A DNA stretch of 64,000 nucleotides from the NCBI RefSeq assembly GCF_001956695.1, contig NZ_CP019070.1, positions 2,294,001-2,358,000 on the forward strand, given 5' to 3'. Position 1 is the first letter of the stretch. Each line of letters starts with the position of its first letter. A model generated the notes under the pieces. That model saw only the letters and a program-made list of their open reading frames with translations, had not been told where the DNA came from and did no database searches. This DNA is from Poseidonibacter parvus. GTDB taxonomy: Bacteria; Campylobacterota; Campylobacteria; Campylobacterales; Arcobacteraceae. The translations under genes and the position numbers were made by a program. Positions 8,405-17,335 of this stretch are shown here, one piece after another.

Positions 8405-8734
8405 CTAAACCATTGTATTTACTTGAGCGTAAAGTTCTTCATTTCTTTTTTCTAATTCTTCAATTTGATGTTTTTGATTCATATTTTCAAGTCTTAACTC
8501 TTGTAAATCATCTCTTGCTACTTGTAGATTATCATGATTAGTTTTTAATGTACTAGCACCTGTTTTTACTTGTTTTTCATATTTAGAAATAATACTTTCT
8601 AATTTTGTTAATTCTAATTCTAGTAAGTTTTTTTCTTCATTTACTTTTTTGTAAAGAGACTTATAAACATTTGCACTTGAAAAGAAGTAAAGTAATAAAA
8701 CACCAATAATTATCAATAATAAAAAATTTTCCAA
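8405..8734 (-). CDS. Single-pass membrane protein with a coiled coil, function unknown
   Basis: The 109-residue protein has one N-terminal membrane helix (about residues 3-20) and then a continuous coiled coil to the end (heptads from about 30 to 105, many Leu, Glu and Lys). No family is recognised. It lies between the hook-protein gene flgE and the PflA-like gene, 10 bases from the latter, so it is probably co-expressed with motility genes. The topology (short N-terminus, anchor, long coiled coil) resembles small scaffold or division-type proteins. Confidence 0.7.
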   Translation of the reverse strand: MENFLLLIIIGVLLLYFFSSANVYKSLYKKVNEEKNLLELELTKLESIISKYEKQVKTGASTLKTNHDNLQVARDDLQELRLENMNQKHQIEELEKRNEELYAQVNTMV

Positions 8735-8754
8735 ATCTATCCTATTTTTATATT

Positions 8755-8784
8755 AAATAAAGTAAGATAATTCTTACTTTATTT
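8755..8784 (-). terminator. Hairpin after flgE, possible terminator
   Basis: A perfect 12-base inverted repeat (AAATAAAGTAAG and CTTACTTTATTT) with a 6-base loop lies 12 bases beyond the flgE stop codon. The stem is AT-rich and the following T content is modest, so termination is probably partial, lowering expression of the genes further downstream. Confidence 0.5.
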
Positions 8785-8795
8785 ATGTTTAATTT

Positions 8796-10901
8796 CTATC
8801 TTTTAAGACCAATTAGCGTTGTTAATATTTCATCAGCAGTTGTAATTGATTTTGCATTTGCTTCAAAAGCTCTTTGGAATACCATAAGATTTACTAAACT
8901 TTCACTTAAATCAGCAGTACTAAGCTCTAATGTTTGACCTTCAACAGTAGCTGCTTTGTCATTATTTAAGTTATAAATTGGATCACCTGAATCTGTAGTT
9001 TTTGCAAGTAAATTATCACCTCTTGCTTCTAATCCAATATTGTTATTAAATAATGCAATTGATGCTTGTCCAATTGCAAATTCTGCTCCATCTTGAGTCA
9101 TAGTAATTAGTCCTGAACTATCTACAGAAAACTCTCCAAAGGCTGAATCTGAAATACCTAAAGTATCAAGTCTTAATTGAAGTGAATCTTGAGATGAAGT
9201 TTGATTAACTGTATTAACCATTTCTATAAACTCAGCACCTGCTCCTGCTCTTCCACTTAAGTCATTATCTTTTTCAAGAGGATCTGTACCTATTTTTAAA
9301 CTTGTACTAAAATCTACTTCATAATTTGCATCTTTAGTTCTAATTACTAATGAATCATTTATATTAACTGCTTCTAAGTAATCAGTTAAAGGAGGAGTTA
9401 ATGGTGTACCAGTCGCAGTACCATCATCTGTACCGAAATTAAAACCTTCAATAAATTCGTCAATAGTACTTGCCACAATAGTGATAGGATCAGCTGTTTT
9501 AATTGCAGTCCCAGTATATGGAATTGGTATTGTATCTCCTATCTCTTTATCAAATATTGAAAAATCTAAAGTATAAGTTTTCGATGTCCCATCCATCTCT
9601 AAGTTAGTTTCTTTATAAACATCTTGTTGCTTACCAGTAATTAACTTAGCTAATGCATCTCTTGAAGACTCTAAAGCACCAGTTCCACTACCAGCACTTG
9701 CTGTTACACTAGTTCTTTTATCACCTTGAATAGTTGAATTTCCTGATATTTCACCAACTTCTGAAATCGTAAATTCTTCACCAGGTATTAAAGCTTTAAT
9801 TTGAATCATACCTTTATACATATCTTCAACTTCTGTAGATAAAGAATAACTATCTGTTTCTTCTAAAGAATCATTTGTTATTCCTCCTGATTCTTTTGCC
9901 ATATAAGCAACTAACCCAGGAATTTCAGATATTTTGTCTGCTAGAGCTTTATACGTAGCAATTTTACTTGCTTGTTTATCATATAATGCTGTTTGAGTTT
10001 CAGTTAGTGTTCCGGAAGAAGGGTCTCCATAAATAGCTTGATCAGCTGTACTTAATGCATTATCATATAAATCTTGTTGAAATGTTAAATCAGATGCTGT
10101 AGATATATAATTTTGAGATATTTTATTTCCATCTATATATACATAGATTTGATCACCTTCTTTGCTAATAATAGATTCAGCGTCAGATGTTTTAAAATTA
10201 ATTTCAGACATTTGAGTTACTGATGAAGCTGATGACCCATCGGGTGTTTCTTTTAACTTTTGTAACCAGTTTGAATAATCAGATATTGCAGCTTCTACAT
10301 CAGAAATTTTGGCAGATTTAGTCTTTAATCCTGCTCCTGAAAATACTGATTCAGAATCAGACATTGCAGATGCTGCATAATCTGTTGCTTTTGCTGTAAT
10401 TGTTTCTACATAAGTTGAATGCTCAACTATTTTTGAAGTTAAAAGTTTTGTATAATCATTTGTAAAAATACTTACATTTGGATTTGTTGAAGTTACATCA
10501 TTATCAGAATCAATTGCTGACATTGGCCAACCTTGAACTTCATTTCCTGCTGCATCTTGTAATGTTCCATTATCTCCCATCCTGAAGTTACCAGCCCGAG
10601 TATAATAGTTTTCAGATGTTCCACTAGCACTCTTATCAGCAACAGTAAAAAAACCATCACCACTAAGTGCCATATCATAATCTACACCTGTTAAATTTAA
10701 GTTACCTTGAGTATATAATTTTTCTGCATCTAATACAGTAGAACCTTTACCAATACTATCTTGGTACATTTGATCTGCGAATGAAATTCTAGATGCTTTA
10801 TAACCTACTGTATTTACGTTTGCAATATTATTTGACTCATTGTCTAAAGCTGTTTGTTGTGACGATAATCCTGAGATTCCTGTCCAAAGTGCTCCAATCA
10901 T
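8796..10901 (-). CDS. flgE: FlgE, flagellar hook protein (long form)
   Basis: The 701-residue protein has the flagellar axial N-terminus (SGLSSQQTALDNESNNIAN, then VNTVGYK) and the matching C-terminal helix (LMVFQRAFEANAKSITTADE), which pack together in D0. Between them, DMALSGDGFFTV and YYTRAGNF mark the FlgE core domain. The middle is a long, variable, Ser/Thr/Asp-rich region, as in other hook proteins of this phylum. It forms the universal joint between rod and filament. AAAGGATAAATC precedes the ATG. A second, shorter hook-type gene lies 81 bases upstream, separated by two hairpins. Confidence 0.95.
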   Translation of the reverse strand: MIGALWTGISGLSSQQTALDNESNNIANVNTVGYKASRISFADQMYQDSIGKGSTVLDAEKLYTQGNLNLTGVDYDMALSGDGFFTVADKSASGTSENYYTRAGNFRMGDNGTLQDAAGNEVQGWPMSAIDSDNDVTSTNPNVSIFTNDYTKLLTSKIVEHSTYVETITAKATDYAASAMSDSESVFSGAGLKTKSAKISDVEAAISDYSNWLQKLKETPDGSSASSVTQMSEINFKTSDAESIISKEGDQIYVYIDGNKISQNYISTASDLTFQQDLYDNALSTADQAIYGDPSSGTLTETQTALYDKQASKIATYKALADKISEIPGLVAYMAKESGGITNDSLEETDSYSLSTEVEDMYKGMIQIKALIPGEEFTISEVGEISGNSTIQGDKRTSVTASAGSGTGALESSRDALAKLITGKQQDVYKETNLEMDGTSKTYTLDFSIFDKEIGDTIPIPYTGTAIKTADPITIVASTIDEFIEGFNFGTDDGTATGTPLTPPLTDYLEAVNINDSLVIRTKDANYEVDFSTSLKIGTDPLEKDNDLSGRAGAGAEFIEMVNTVNQTSSQDSLQLRLDTLGISDSAFGEFSVDSSGLITMTQDGAEFAIGQASIALFNNNIGLEARGDNLLAKTTDSGDPIYNLNNDKAATVEGQTLELSTADLSESLVNLMVFQRAFEANAKSITTADEILTTLIGLKR

Positions 10902-10925
10902 GATTTATCCTTTTTGAATAAAATA

Positions 10926-10973
10926 GTGAACTTAATGTTCACATATTAATATTTGAATCCAAATACTAATATG
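10926..10973 (-). repeat. Two adjacent hairpins between the hook genes
   Basis: Two inverted repeats abut each other in the 81-base gap. The first has GTGAAC (10926-10931) and GTTCAC (10937-10942). The second has arms 10942-10954 and 10961-10973 (CATATTA/TAATATG plus TATTTG/CAAATA, one mismatch) around the loop AATC... They share base 10942. They may terminate some transcripts from the upstream hook gene or protect a processed flgE message. Confidence 0.55.
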
Positions 10974-10982
10974 TAAACACAG

Positions 10983-12443
10983 CTATTTAACTAAATCCAT
11001 AGCTGTACTTAACATTTCATCTGAAGTTGTAATTGATTTTGAATTAGCTTCATATGCTCTTTGATAGACCAATAAACTAGTAAGTGAAGTACTAACACTT
11101 GCATTACTTAATTCTAAAGAACTAGATACTAATTCATTCATGTTTCCAGCATAAATAGCATCTCCTGAATCTTCAGAAGATTTATATAAATTATCTCCTT
11201 GAGCGATTAAACCTTGTTCATTACTAAAAGCAGCTGTTTCAAGTTTTCCAACTAAAAAACTATTATTCCCATCTTTTAAATATATATTTCCATCTTCAAT
11301 AACAGTTGTACCAAAAGAGTTTTCAACTAAATTTAAGTTACCTAATTGCATTTGTATTTCATTAACATTTAATGCATTTTCATCAATTAAAGAAATAGTA
11401 CTAGTTATATCAATTAATTTTGCATCTGCTGCTTCAAGCGCAGCTTGTAAAGCAGTCCGTGAACTATCAACTAAGCCTTGACCAGAACCTGTACTTGCTA
11501 TTTGAGTATCAGTAATTGAAGTATAATTGTCATTTACAGAAGCATCTGCTAAGGAAATACTTTTCCCTGGTATTAAAGATGTAATCTCAAGAATACCACT
11601 TGTAGTATCAATAGTAGAAGTTAAGCCTTTAATATTTGATATTTGATCTGAAAAGTTATTTAATGTAGTCTCAATATTTGTATCAAACTGCTGTGATATT
11701 TTTGAATTATTAACAAAAATACTGATTGAATCGTTTTCATCTACTAAATTTGATGTTAAAGCAGAATAATCAACATTAGATATTTGTGAAGTAGAACTTA
11801 TAGACGTAGCATAAGGTGATAATGAATAAGTTGACAAACTTTCACTATAATTGCTTATTAATGCGTCAATATCAGAAACCTTTGCATCTGCACTTTTATA
11901 TCCACTTCCTGAAATACCACTAGATGTTGCGCTTTCTAAATAATTTGTAGCTTTTGCATTAATTGATTTAGTAAAAGCATCAGTACTTACTGATTGACTA
12001 GCAATAAAGTTATTGTAATCACTTGTAAAAACTTGTTCATTAATATCAGAGCTTATAACAGTATTTGTTTGAGGAGTTAATCCTAAAACTTTTTCTCCAT
12101 TTGCTGTTTGTAATAATCCATCAGAAGCCATTTGAAAATTACCAGCTCTTGTATATGATATATCACCATCAGTTCTATTGGCTACGATAAAGTAACCTTT
12201 ACCATCAATTCCAATATCATAATTATTTCCAGTTAAATTTAATGAACCTTGTGTAACATTCTTATCAACTGTTTGAACACTTGAACCTTTTCCATAACCT
12301 TGTTGATACATTAAATCTTCAAATTTTATATCATCAGATTTATAAGCAACTGTATTAACATTTGTAATATTATTAGATTCTACATTTAATGCTTTTTCAA
12401 AAGAGCTTAATCCTGATAATCCATTCCAAAGTCCACCAATCAT
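10983..12443 (-). CDS. flgE2: Second FlgE-type hook protein
   Basis: The 486-residue protein has the same ends as the neighbouring FlgE: SGLSSFEKALNVESNNITN followed by VNTVAYKS at the start, and LLVYQRAYEANSKSITTSDE at the end. It also has the core motifs YDIGIDGKGYFIVA and ISYTRAGNFQM. The central variable region is about 200 residues shorter than that of the 701-residue protein. It follows flgD after 8 bases, which is the usual position of the hook gene. The two could be co-assembled, sequential, or specialised; the sequence alone does not decide. Confidence 0.9.
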   Translation of the reverse strand: MIGGLWNGLSGLSSFEKALNVESNNITNVNTVAYKSDDIKFEDLMYQQGYGKGSSVQTVDKNVTQGSLNLTGNNYDIGIDGKGYFIVANRTDGDISYTRAGNFQMASDGLLQTANGEKVLGLTPQTNTVISSDINEQVFTSDYNNFIASQSVSTDAFTKSINAKATNYLESATSSGISGSGYKSADAKVSDIDALISNYSESLSTYSLSPYATSISSTSQISNVDYSALTSNLVDENDSISIFVNNSKISQQFDTNIETTLNNFSDQISNIKGLTSTIDTTSGILEITSLIPGKSISLADASVNDNYTSITDTQIASTGSGQGLVDSSRTALQAALEAADAKLIDITSTISLIDENALNVNEIQMQLGNLNLVENSFGTTVIEDGNIYLKDGNNSFLVGKLETAAFSNEQGLIAQGDNLYKSSEDSGDAIYAGNMNELVSSSLELSNASVSTSLTSLLVYQRAYEANSKSITTSDEMLSTAMDLVK

Positions 12444-12451
12444 TTTAAATC

Positions 12452-13135
12452 CTAAAAAATCTTAGTTATTTGAGAAAAAGGTATATCTGTAAATTCATCA
12501 GAATACACTGTAGAACTAAGTCCTGCTAATGCATAATTATGATCAGAAACTATCTCATTACTCGAATCTAAAATAACCAATGAATCATCTTGAACAATTG
12601 GATCACCAGGGCTATTTAAAGCAACTTTATAACCAGTTTTATCACCATTTGCATCAATGATTTCACCACTTGTATTGTAATCTAGTAAAATATCATTACT
12701 ACTATCATCTGGGTCAGTTAACTTAATTTTGCTTTCAAGATAAAGTATTTCTTGAGCTCTAACTTGAACAACTCCATCAACACTTTCAACTGATGTTACT
12801 GTATAAGCCTTATTAATACCAGTGTCACTAATATTACCATCTTCAATATTTTTACCAATTACATTAGATGCATTAGTAAGTGCAGTTTGAGAGAAAGATT
12901 GTTGTAATGATTGCATAGCTGTAACCATTTCTTGGTTAGTACTAATAGTTGACATTTGCATTTGTGTTTGAAGCATTTGTGCTGAATCAGTTGGAGATGT
13001 TGGATCTTGTAACTTTAATTCTGTAATCATTAATGTTAAAAAATCATCATTTGTTAATTCATCATTACTTACTGAAGTAGTATATGAATTACCATCTAAT
13101 CCTGTACTTGAACTTACTGCTATATCTGTAGCCAT
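12452..13135 (-). CDS. flgD: FlgD, hook cap / scaffolding protein
   Basis: The 227-residue protein carries the FlgD N-terminal signature LTNDDFLTLMITELKLQDPT followed by a Gln/Met-rich segment (SAQMLQTQMQMSTI). After a linker comes a beta-rich part (about 105-200) corresponding to the Tudor/FnIII region, reduced in size. FlgD caps the growing hook and is itself exported. It sits between fliN and the hook gene, the normal order flgD-flgE. Confidence 0.9.
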   Translation of the reverse strand: MATDIAVSSSTGLDGNSYTTSVSNDELTNDDFLTLMITELKLQDPTSPTDSAQMLQTQMQMSTISTNQEMVTAMQSLQQSFSQTALTNASNVIGKNIEDGNISDTGINKAYTVTSVESVDGVVQVRAQEILYLESKIKLTDPDDSSNDILLDYNTSGEIIDANGDKTGYKVALNSPGDPIVQDDSLVILDSSNEIVSDHNYALAGLSSTVYSDEFTDIPFSQITKIF

Positions 13136-13144
13136 TTTAAACTC

Positions 13145-13432
13145 CTATTTCATATTTTCTTCGAAGAAATATCTTACAACATTATCTGAATCCATTGCAT
13201 CTTGAACTCTTACTGCAAGTTTATCTTCAATTACAATTATGTCGCCAGTTCCTACAATTCGTGAGTTTACATATATATCTCCACCAGAACCAGCAGTTTT
13301 ACTCAAAGAAATTATATCACCAGTACTTAGTTTTAAAAACTCAGCTATACTGATATCTGAATTACCTAACATCACGTCAACAACAATTTCTGTGTCAACT
13401 AATATATCATAATCTCTTTCGCTAATTTCCAT
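13145..13432 (-). CDS. fliN: FliN, flagellar motor switch protein
   Basis: The 95-residue protein is a single SpoA domain, with VDVMLGNSDISIAEFLKLST, a central GGDIYVNSRIVGTGDIIVIE segment and AVRV near the end. This is the minimal FliN that forms the base of the C ring and binds FliH to bring the export ATPase to the motor. Together with the FliY-type protein at 5138-6010 it gives two SpoA-domain proteins in this cluster; FliM itself is not in the window. It lies 9 bases upstream of flgD. Confidence 0.9.
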   Translation of the reverse strand: MEISERDYDILVDTEIVVDVMLGNSDISIAEFLKLSTGDIISLSKTAGSGGDIYVNSRIVGTGDIIVIEDKLAVRVQDAMDSDNVVRYFFEENMK

Positions 13433-13510
13433 ACTTTACACTTTTAAATAAATTATTTTAATATAGTATATCATAATTGTGAAGGAATTGTATTTCTTTA
13501 TGTAAGATAA

Positions 13511-13535
13511 TATAGTTATTTTTTAAATAACTATA
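13511..13535 (-). terminator. AT-only hairpin at the end of fliH
   Basis: An 11-base perfect inverted repeat (TATAGTTATTT and AAATAACTATA) surrounds the fliH stop codon. It contains almost no GC, so its strength as a terminator is doubtful. It lies at the start of the 90-base gap that separates fliH from fliN. Confidence 0.35.
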
Positions 13536-14191
13536 TCAAGAGTTTCAAGCATCGAAGCAACTTTTGCTTCTATATTTCCATCAAAATTTCCTAAATCACT
13601 TGCAATTACAACTCCACCTGCAGAAACATTTGCATCTTGACGAAGTTCAATAAATTTCTCTAAATTTAGCTGATCTTTTAATATTTCATAATCTTTAGGA
13701 TTTAAATGAATTTGAACTTTTGATGCAGTTTTTATTTTTTCTAATAAATGTGTAATTGTTTGTTTTGCCATATTAGCAGAGTTTTCACCAACTTCAATAC
13801 TAATTATTTTTTGAGCAATTGAAATAGATGTTTTTAAAAGCTTAGCTTCCATTTGAAAAGTTGCTTGCTCAAAAAAAGCAGCATAATGTTTTAAATCTTT
13901 TATAGCTTGAACAACTTGAGCATCAATATCTTTTCCTGATATTCCATCATTTTCAATATTTGTAACTTTATTTGTAAGTACTGATAGTTGATTACTTAAA
14001 TTTCTTACTTCAGTAAGTAAAGGGTCTACTTTTCCATTTATTTCTCTATCATCTAAAACAGCATTTGAATTTGATAGTTGATTATTAGAAGTATTATTAT
14101 TTATAAATGTACCTAATTCATATTTTTCAACTTTATCATTAGTATTATTATTTACAACTTTTGCATTTGAATATACATTATTACTAGCCAT
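13523..14191 (-). CDS. fliH: FliH, regulator of the flagellar export ATPase
   Basis: The 222-residue protein begins with an Asn-rich flexible stretch and continues with a long helical region (about 58-150) and a C-terminal alpha/beta part. The segment SISIAQKIISIEV and the later VQIHLNPKDYEIL and ASDLGNFDGNIEAKV are typical of the FliH/SctL stator-like C-terminus. FliH links the ATPase FliI to FliN and the export gate. The start shares one base with the fliG stop codon, so the two are translationally coupled. FliI is not in the window. Confidence 0.9.
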   Translation of the reverse strand: MASNNVYSNAKVVNNNTNDKVEKYELGTFINNNTSNNQLSNSNAVLDDREINGKVDPLLTEVRNLSNQLSVLTNKVTNIENDGISGKDIDAQVVQAIKDLKHYAAFFEQATFQMEAKLLKTSISIAQKIISIEVGENSANMAKQTITHLLEKIKTASKVQIHLNPKDYEILKDQLNLEKFIELRQDANVSAGGVVIASDLGNFDGNIEAKVASMLETLDIVI

Positions 14192-15192
14192 TATTCATCC
14201 ATATCTCTATCAATTACACCGTCTTCAATCATTTTCTGTGCAACATCAAGCATTTTTCTTTGTGAGTTTTCTATATCTTTTATTTTAACTTTATTAAGCA
14301 TCTCAAATTCCTCTAAGAATCTATCTCTTGCTCTTTGAGACATTGCACCAGTAATTTTTTCTAAATCTTCTTCTGGTGCATTTTTCATTGCTATTGCAAC
14401 ATCACCAGTATCAACATTTTGTAAAATCTTCATTACATATTCAGCATCAAGATTTAATAAATCTTCAAATACGAACATATTTTCTTTTATCTTAGTTGCT
14501 AAAGTAGTATCAATACCATTAATGTTTTTTAGAATATCTTGAGATTTTGGTCCTAGTTTATTCAACATATCTGCAACAACTTTTACTCCACCTACATCAA
14601 CAATTGAAGAAAGAAGTGATTCAAGTTTCTTCTCTAAAACAACAGAAATAGTTCTTACAACATCTGGCGATACATCTTTTATTGTAGCCATTTGCATTGT
14701 AACTTTTACTCTTGTTTCTTCTTCTAATTGCATTAAAACATCAGCTGATTTAGAAGAATCCATATGAGATAAGATAACTGCAATCGTATGAGGAGATTCA
14801 TCTTTTATAAAATCTGATAATTGCTTAGGATTAATTGCATCTAAATAAGAAAAAGATTGTGAAGCTAATTTCATTCGAGAAAGTTTTGCTAGTACTTCAT
14901 CTGCCTCACCTTTACCTAAAGATTTATATAAAATATCTCTAGCAAAATCATAACCACCAGAACTAATAAAACTTTTTGATCTAGTATATAAATGGAATTC
15001 TTCTAAAATTGCTAAAGATATATCTTTATCAATTGATGAAATTTGAGTTATTGCTGTAGAAATTTCTTCTACCATTTCTTTTGGTAAATGTTGGAAAATT
15101 TTAACAGTTGATTCTTCACCAATTAAAACAAAAAATCTGGCTACTTTTCCCATCATTGACATACCTTTTAGTAAATCATTCTCTTCAGCCAT
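14191..15192 (-). CDS. fliG: FliG, flagellar motor switch protein
   Basis: The 333-residue protein has full FliG length: an N-terminal domain that binds FliF, a middle domain with the motif SPHTIAVILSHMDSSKSADV (counterpart of the EHPQ region), and a C-terminal domain with the charged torque helix (RARDRFLEEFEML). It interacts with MotA and with FliM/FliY to set rotation direction. It follows fliF after 3 bases, the conserved fliF-fliG-fliH order. Confidence 0.96.
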   Translation of the reverse strand: MAEENDLLKGMSMMGKVARFFVLIGEESTVKIFQHLPKEMVEEISTAITQISSIDKDISLAILEEFHLYTRSKSFISSGGYDFARDILYKSLGKGEADEVLAKLSRMKLASQSFSYLDAINPKQLSDFIKDESPHTIAVILSHMDSSKSADVLMQLEEETRVKVTMQMATIKDVSPDVVRTISVVLEKKLESLLSSIVDVGGVKVVADMLNKLGPKSQDILKNINGIDTTLATKIKENMFVFEDLLNLDAEYVMKILQNVDTGDVAIAMKNAPEEDLEKITGAMSQRARDRFLEEFEMLNKVKIKDIENSQRKMLDVAQKMIEDGVIDRDMDE

Positions 15193-15195
15193 TGT

Positions 15196-16914
15196 CTATT
15201 TTCCTTTCTTGAAATTCTGATCACCTTCAGAAAGAAGTAATTCAATCATTCTAGCAATTTCTTCAGGGTTGTTATTAATCTCTTTATCTAATTCTTCTAT
15301 AAACACCTCATATTTTGCGGCTAGTTCTTCATCCAAACCATCAATATTATTTATGATTTGACTTTTAACTTTTGACTTTAATCTACCTTGTGCAGAGTCT
15401 AAATCAAAGTTGTCATCATAATCATCAAGGCTATCACTTTTTTCATTACTTTTATCCGCTATATTTGAATCACCTAAAACTACAACTTCATGATTTACAA
15501 TAAATTTTTTATAAAATACAAATAATAAAATAGCTGCAATTAAATATTGTATATATTCGCTAAATTCTCTTAGCAGTGATTTAACCATTGCTATAGTATC
15601 AACTGGACTATTTGAATCTACACTAATTACGTTACCGTTTTCATCTAATTGTTGGGTAGTTTCATCTAAAGCTTTAACTCCAATAAATTTAAAGTCTTTT
15701 ACAGTAATTTTATCGCCTCTTTTTAATTCATAGCCAATTGTATCTTCAACTATTGATGTAATAGATGCTAGAAATTCTTCTTTGTTTTCCTCATCTTTTA
15801 AAACACTAGAATCAAAAGTAACAGCAGCACTGATTCTATTTATTTTTGAATAGTTATTATCTTTTTGTTTAATTATCTTTTTTGATATTTCATAATTTGT
15901 AACTGTGTTAGTACCTTCACTAGCAGAATTACTAGCTCCACCGCCACCAGCTCCACCTGGTTCTTGAATATTATTATCAACTCCAGCTGTTCCACCAGTA
16001 TTTCCAACTGTACCTTGAGAACTTGAAGTGTTTTCTATTACTTGCTGTGCTCTAATTGTTCCTTCTGGATCATATATTTCTTCTTCAATATTCTTTTTAA
16101 TAAAATCTAAATCAACATTAACTCTTGCAACTACTCTTCCAAGACCAACAAAAGGTTCTAGTAATGCCACAATCTTTTTTTCGTAATCTTTTTCAATTTT
16201 ATCTTTATATTTATTTTGATTTAATGATTTAATATTATCCATATCATCTGAGGATTTTTGTAATAAAGAACCATCTTGATCAATTAATTTTATATTTTCT
16301 TGTTTTAAGTTTGTAACAGCGGAAGCTATAAAATTTTTGATTCCATCAATCTGTTTTTGTGTTAAAAAAACTCCAGGTTTTAATGACAAAACAGCAGAAG
16401 CAGTTGTATCAGCTTTTCTTTCAGTAAATATCGTATCTTTTGGAATTGCAATTTTTACACTTGCACGCAAAACAGCTGATAAAGATTCTAAAGAACGAGA
16501 AAGTTCACCTTCTAAAGCTCTTAAATATTTAACTTTATTTTCAAAATTTGTAGTGCCTAAAGAAGATTTCTCAAATATTTCCCAACCAACGTGTTTTGAA
16601 GTTGAAGCTTCACTTGTTACAAGTTTTATTTTTGCAATATTTATAAACTCTTTTGACGTTTTTAAAGTAAGGTTATTTCCACTTCCAATTACTGAAAATT
16701 CAATTCCAGAAGCTTCAAGTTCATCACTTGCTAGCATAACTTGTGATTTTGTTAGGTTTGAAGCAATTGTATAATTTAATTTTTTATCTTCTGCTTTTAT
16801 GTTTGAATAAACTAATAATCCAATTAAAAGAACAAATAATAATGAAAATCCTCCAATTATTACAGCTCTTTGTGCAGCATTTAAATTATTTACAAATTTT
16901 AAGAGTTGATCCAT
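15196..16914 (-). CDS. fliF: FliF, MS-ring protein
   Basis: The 572-residue protein has two membrane helices, one at about 17-38 and one near 455-475, flanking a large periplasmic region with ring-building motifs. A glycine-rich loop (around 305-330, GGAGGGGAS) corresponds to the variable beta-collar insertion. The cytoplasmic tail ends in an acidic helix that binds FliG. The MS ring is the platform for the basal body and houses the export gate. It is preceded by flgB after 16 bases. Confidence 0.96.
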   Translation of the reverse strand: MDQLLKFVNNLNAAQRAVIIGGFSLLFVLLIGLLVYSNIKAEDKKLNYTIASNLTKSQVMLASDELEASGIEFSVIGSGNNLTLKTSKEFINIAKIKLVTSEASTSKHVGWEIFEKSSLGTTNFENKVKYLRALEGELSRSLESLSAVLRASVKIAIPKDTIFTERKADTTASAVLSLKPGVFLTQKQIDGIKNFIASAVTNLKQENIKLIDQDGSLLQKSSDDMDNIKSLNQNKYKDKIEKDYEKKIVALLEPFVGLGRVVARVNVDLDFIKKNIEEEIYDPEGTIRAQQVIENTSSSQGTVGNTGGTAGVDNNIQEPGGAGGGGASNSASEGTNTVTNYEISKKIIKQKDNNYSKINRISAAVTFDSSVLKDEENKEEFLASITSIVEDTIGYELKRGDKITVKDFKFIGVKALDETTQQLDENGNVISVDSNSPVDTIAMVKSLLREFSEYIQYLIAAILLFVFYKKFIVNHEVVVLGDSNIADKSNEKSDSLDDYDDNFDLDSAQGRLKSKVKSQIINNIDGLDEELAAKYEVFIEELDKEINNNPEEIARMIELLLSEGDQNFKKGK

Positions 16915-16930
16915 ATATTACTTATCCTAA

Positions 16931-17335
16931 TTAGTTTTTAGCAGATGATTCAATTACTGATCTAAATAATGAAGAATCTTTTTTAATTGCTGTTTGCACT
17001 GCATCAAACAGTACTTTATTTTTCGACATTTCGCTCATCTGAGCATCTAAATTTACATTATTACCGTCATTTTGTTCTTCTAAACCTTGAACTTCAATTA
17101 AAGAAGGTTTAGATACATTTAAATTAGAATTAATACTTGAAAGGTGGTTTCCATTAGTTTGAGCTAATTTTAAAATTGGTTGTTGAGCTTTTTTTAATTC
17201 ATTTTCAAATGTTACATCTTTTGTTTTATAATCTGGAGTATTAATATTTGCAATATTACTTGAAATTACATTTTGTCTTTGCGCTCTAAAATTTAGATTA
17301 TTAAAAAGTGTACTTGTAATATTACTAGCTTCCAT
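16931..17335 (-). CDS. flgB: FlgB, proximal rod protein
   Basis: The 134-residue protein has the rod signature RQNVISSNIANINTPDYKTK followed by DVTFENEL, and the C-terminal helix KVLFDAVQTAIKKDSSLFRS. These match FlgB, including the internal GNHLSSIN segment that follows the variable loop. It forms the cell-proximal part of the rod. It overlaps the upstream flgF by one base. The usual partner flgC is not visible in the window. Confidence 0.93.
   Translation of the reverse strand: MEASNITSTLFNNLNFRAQRQNVISSNIANINTPDYKTKDVTFENELKKAQQPILKLAQTNGNHLSSINSNLNVSKPSLIEVQGLEEQNDGNNVNLDAQMSEMSKNKVLFDAVQTAIKKDSSLFRSVIESSAKN

Noticed and set aside
16337-16774. 145-codon plus-strand frame within fliF
   Set aside because: Fully inside a well-supported gene on the other strand, with no motif or start signal.
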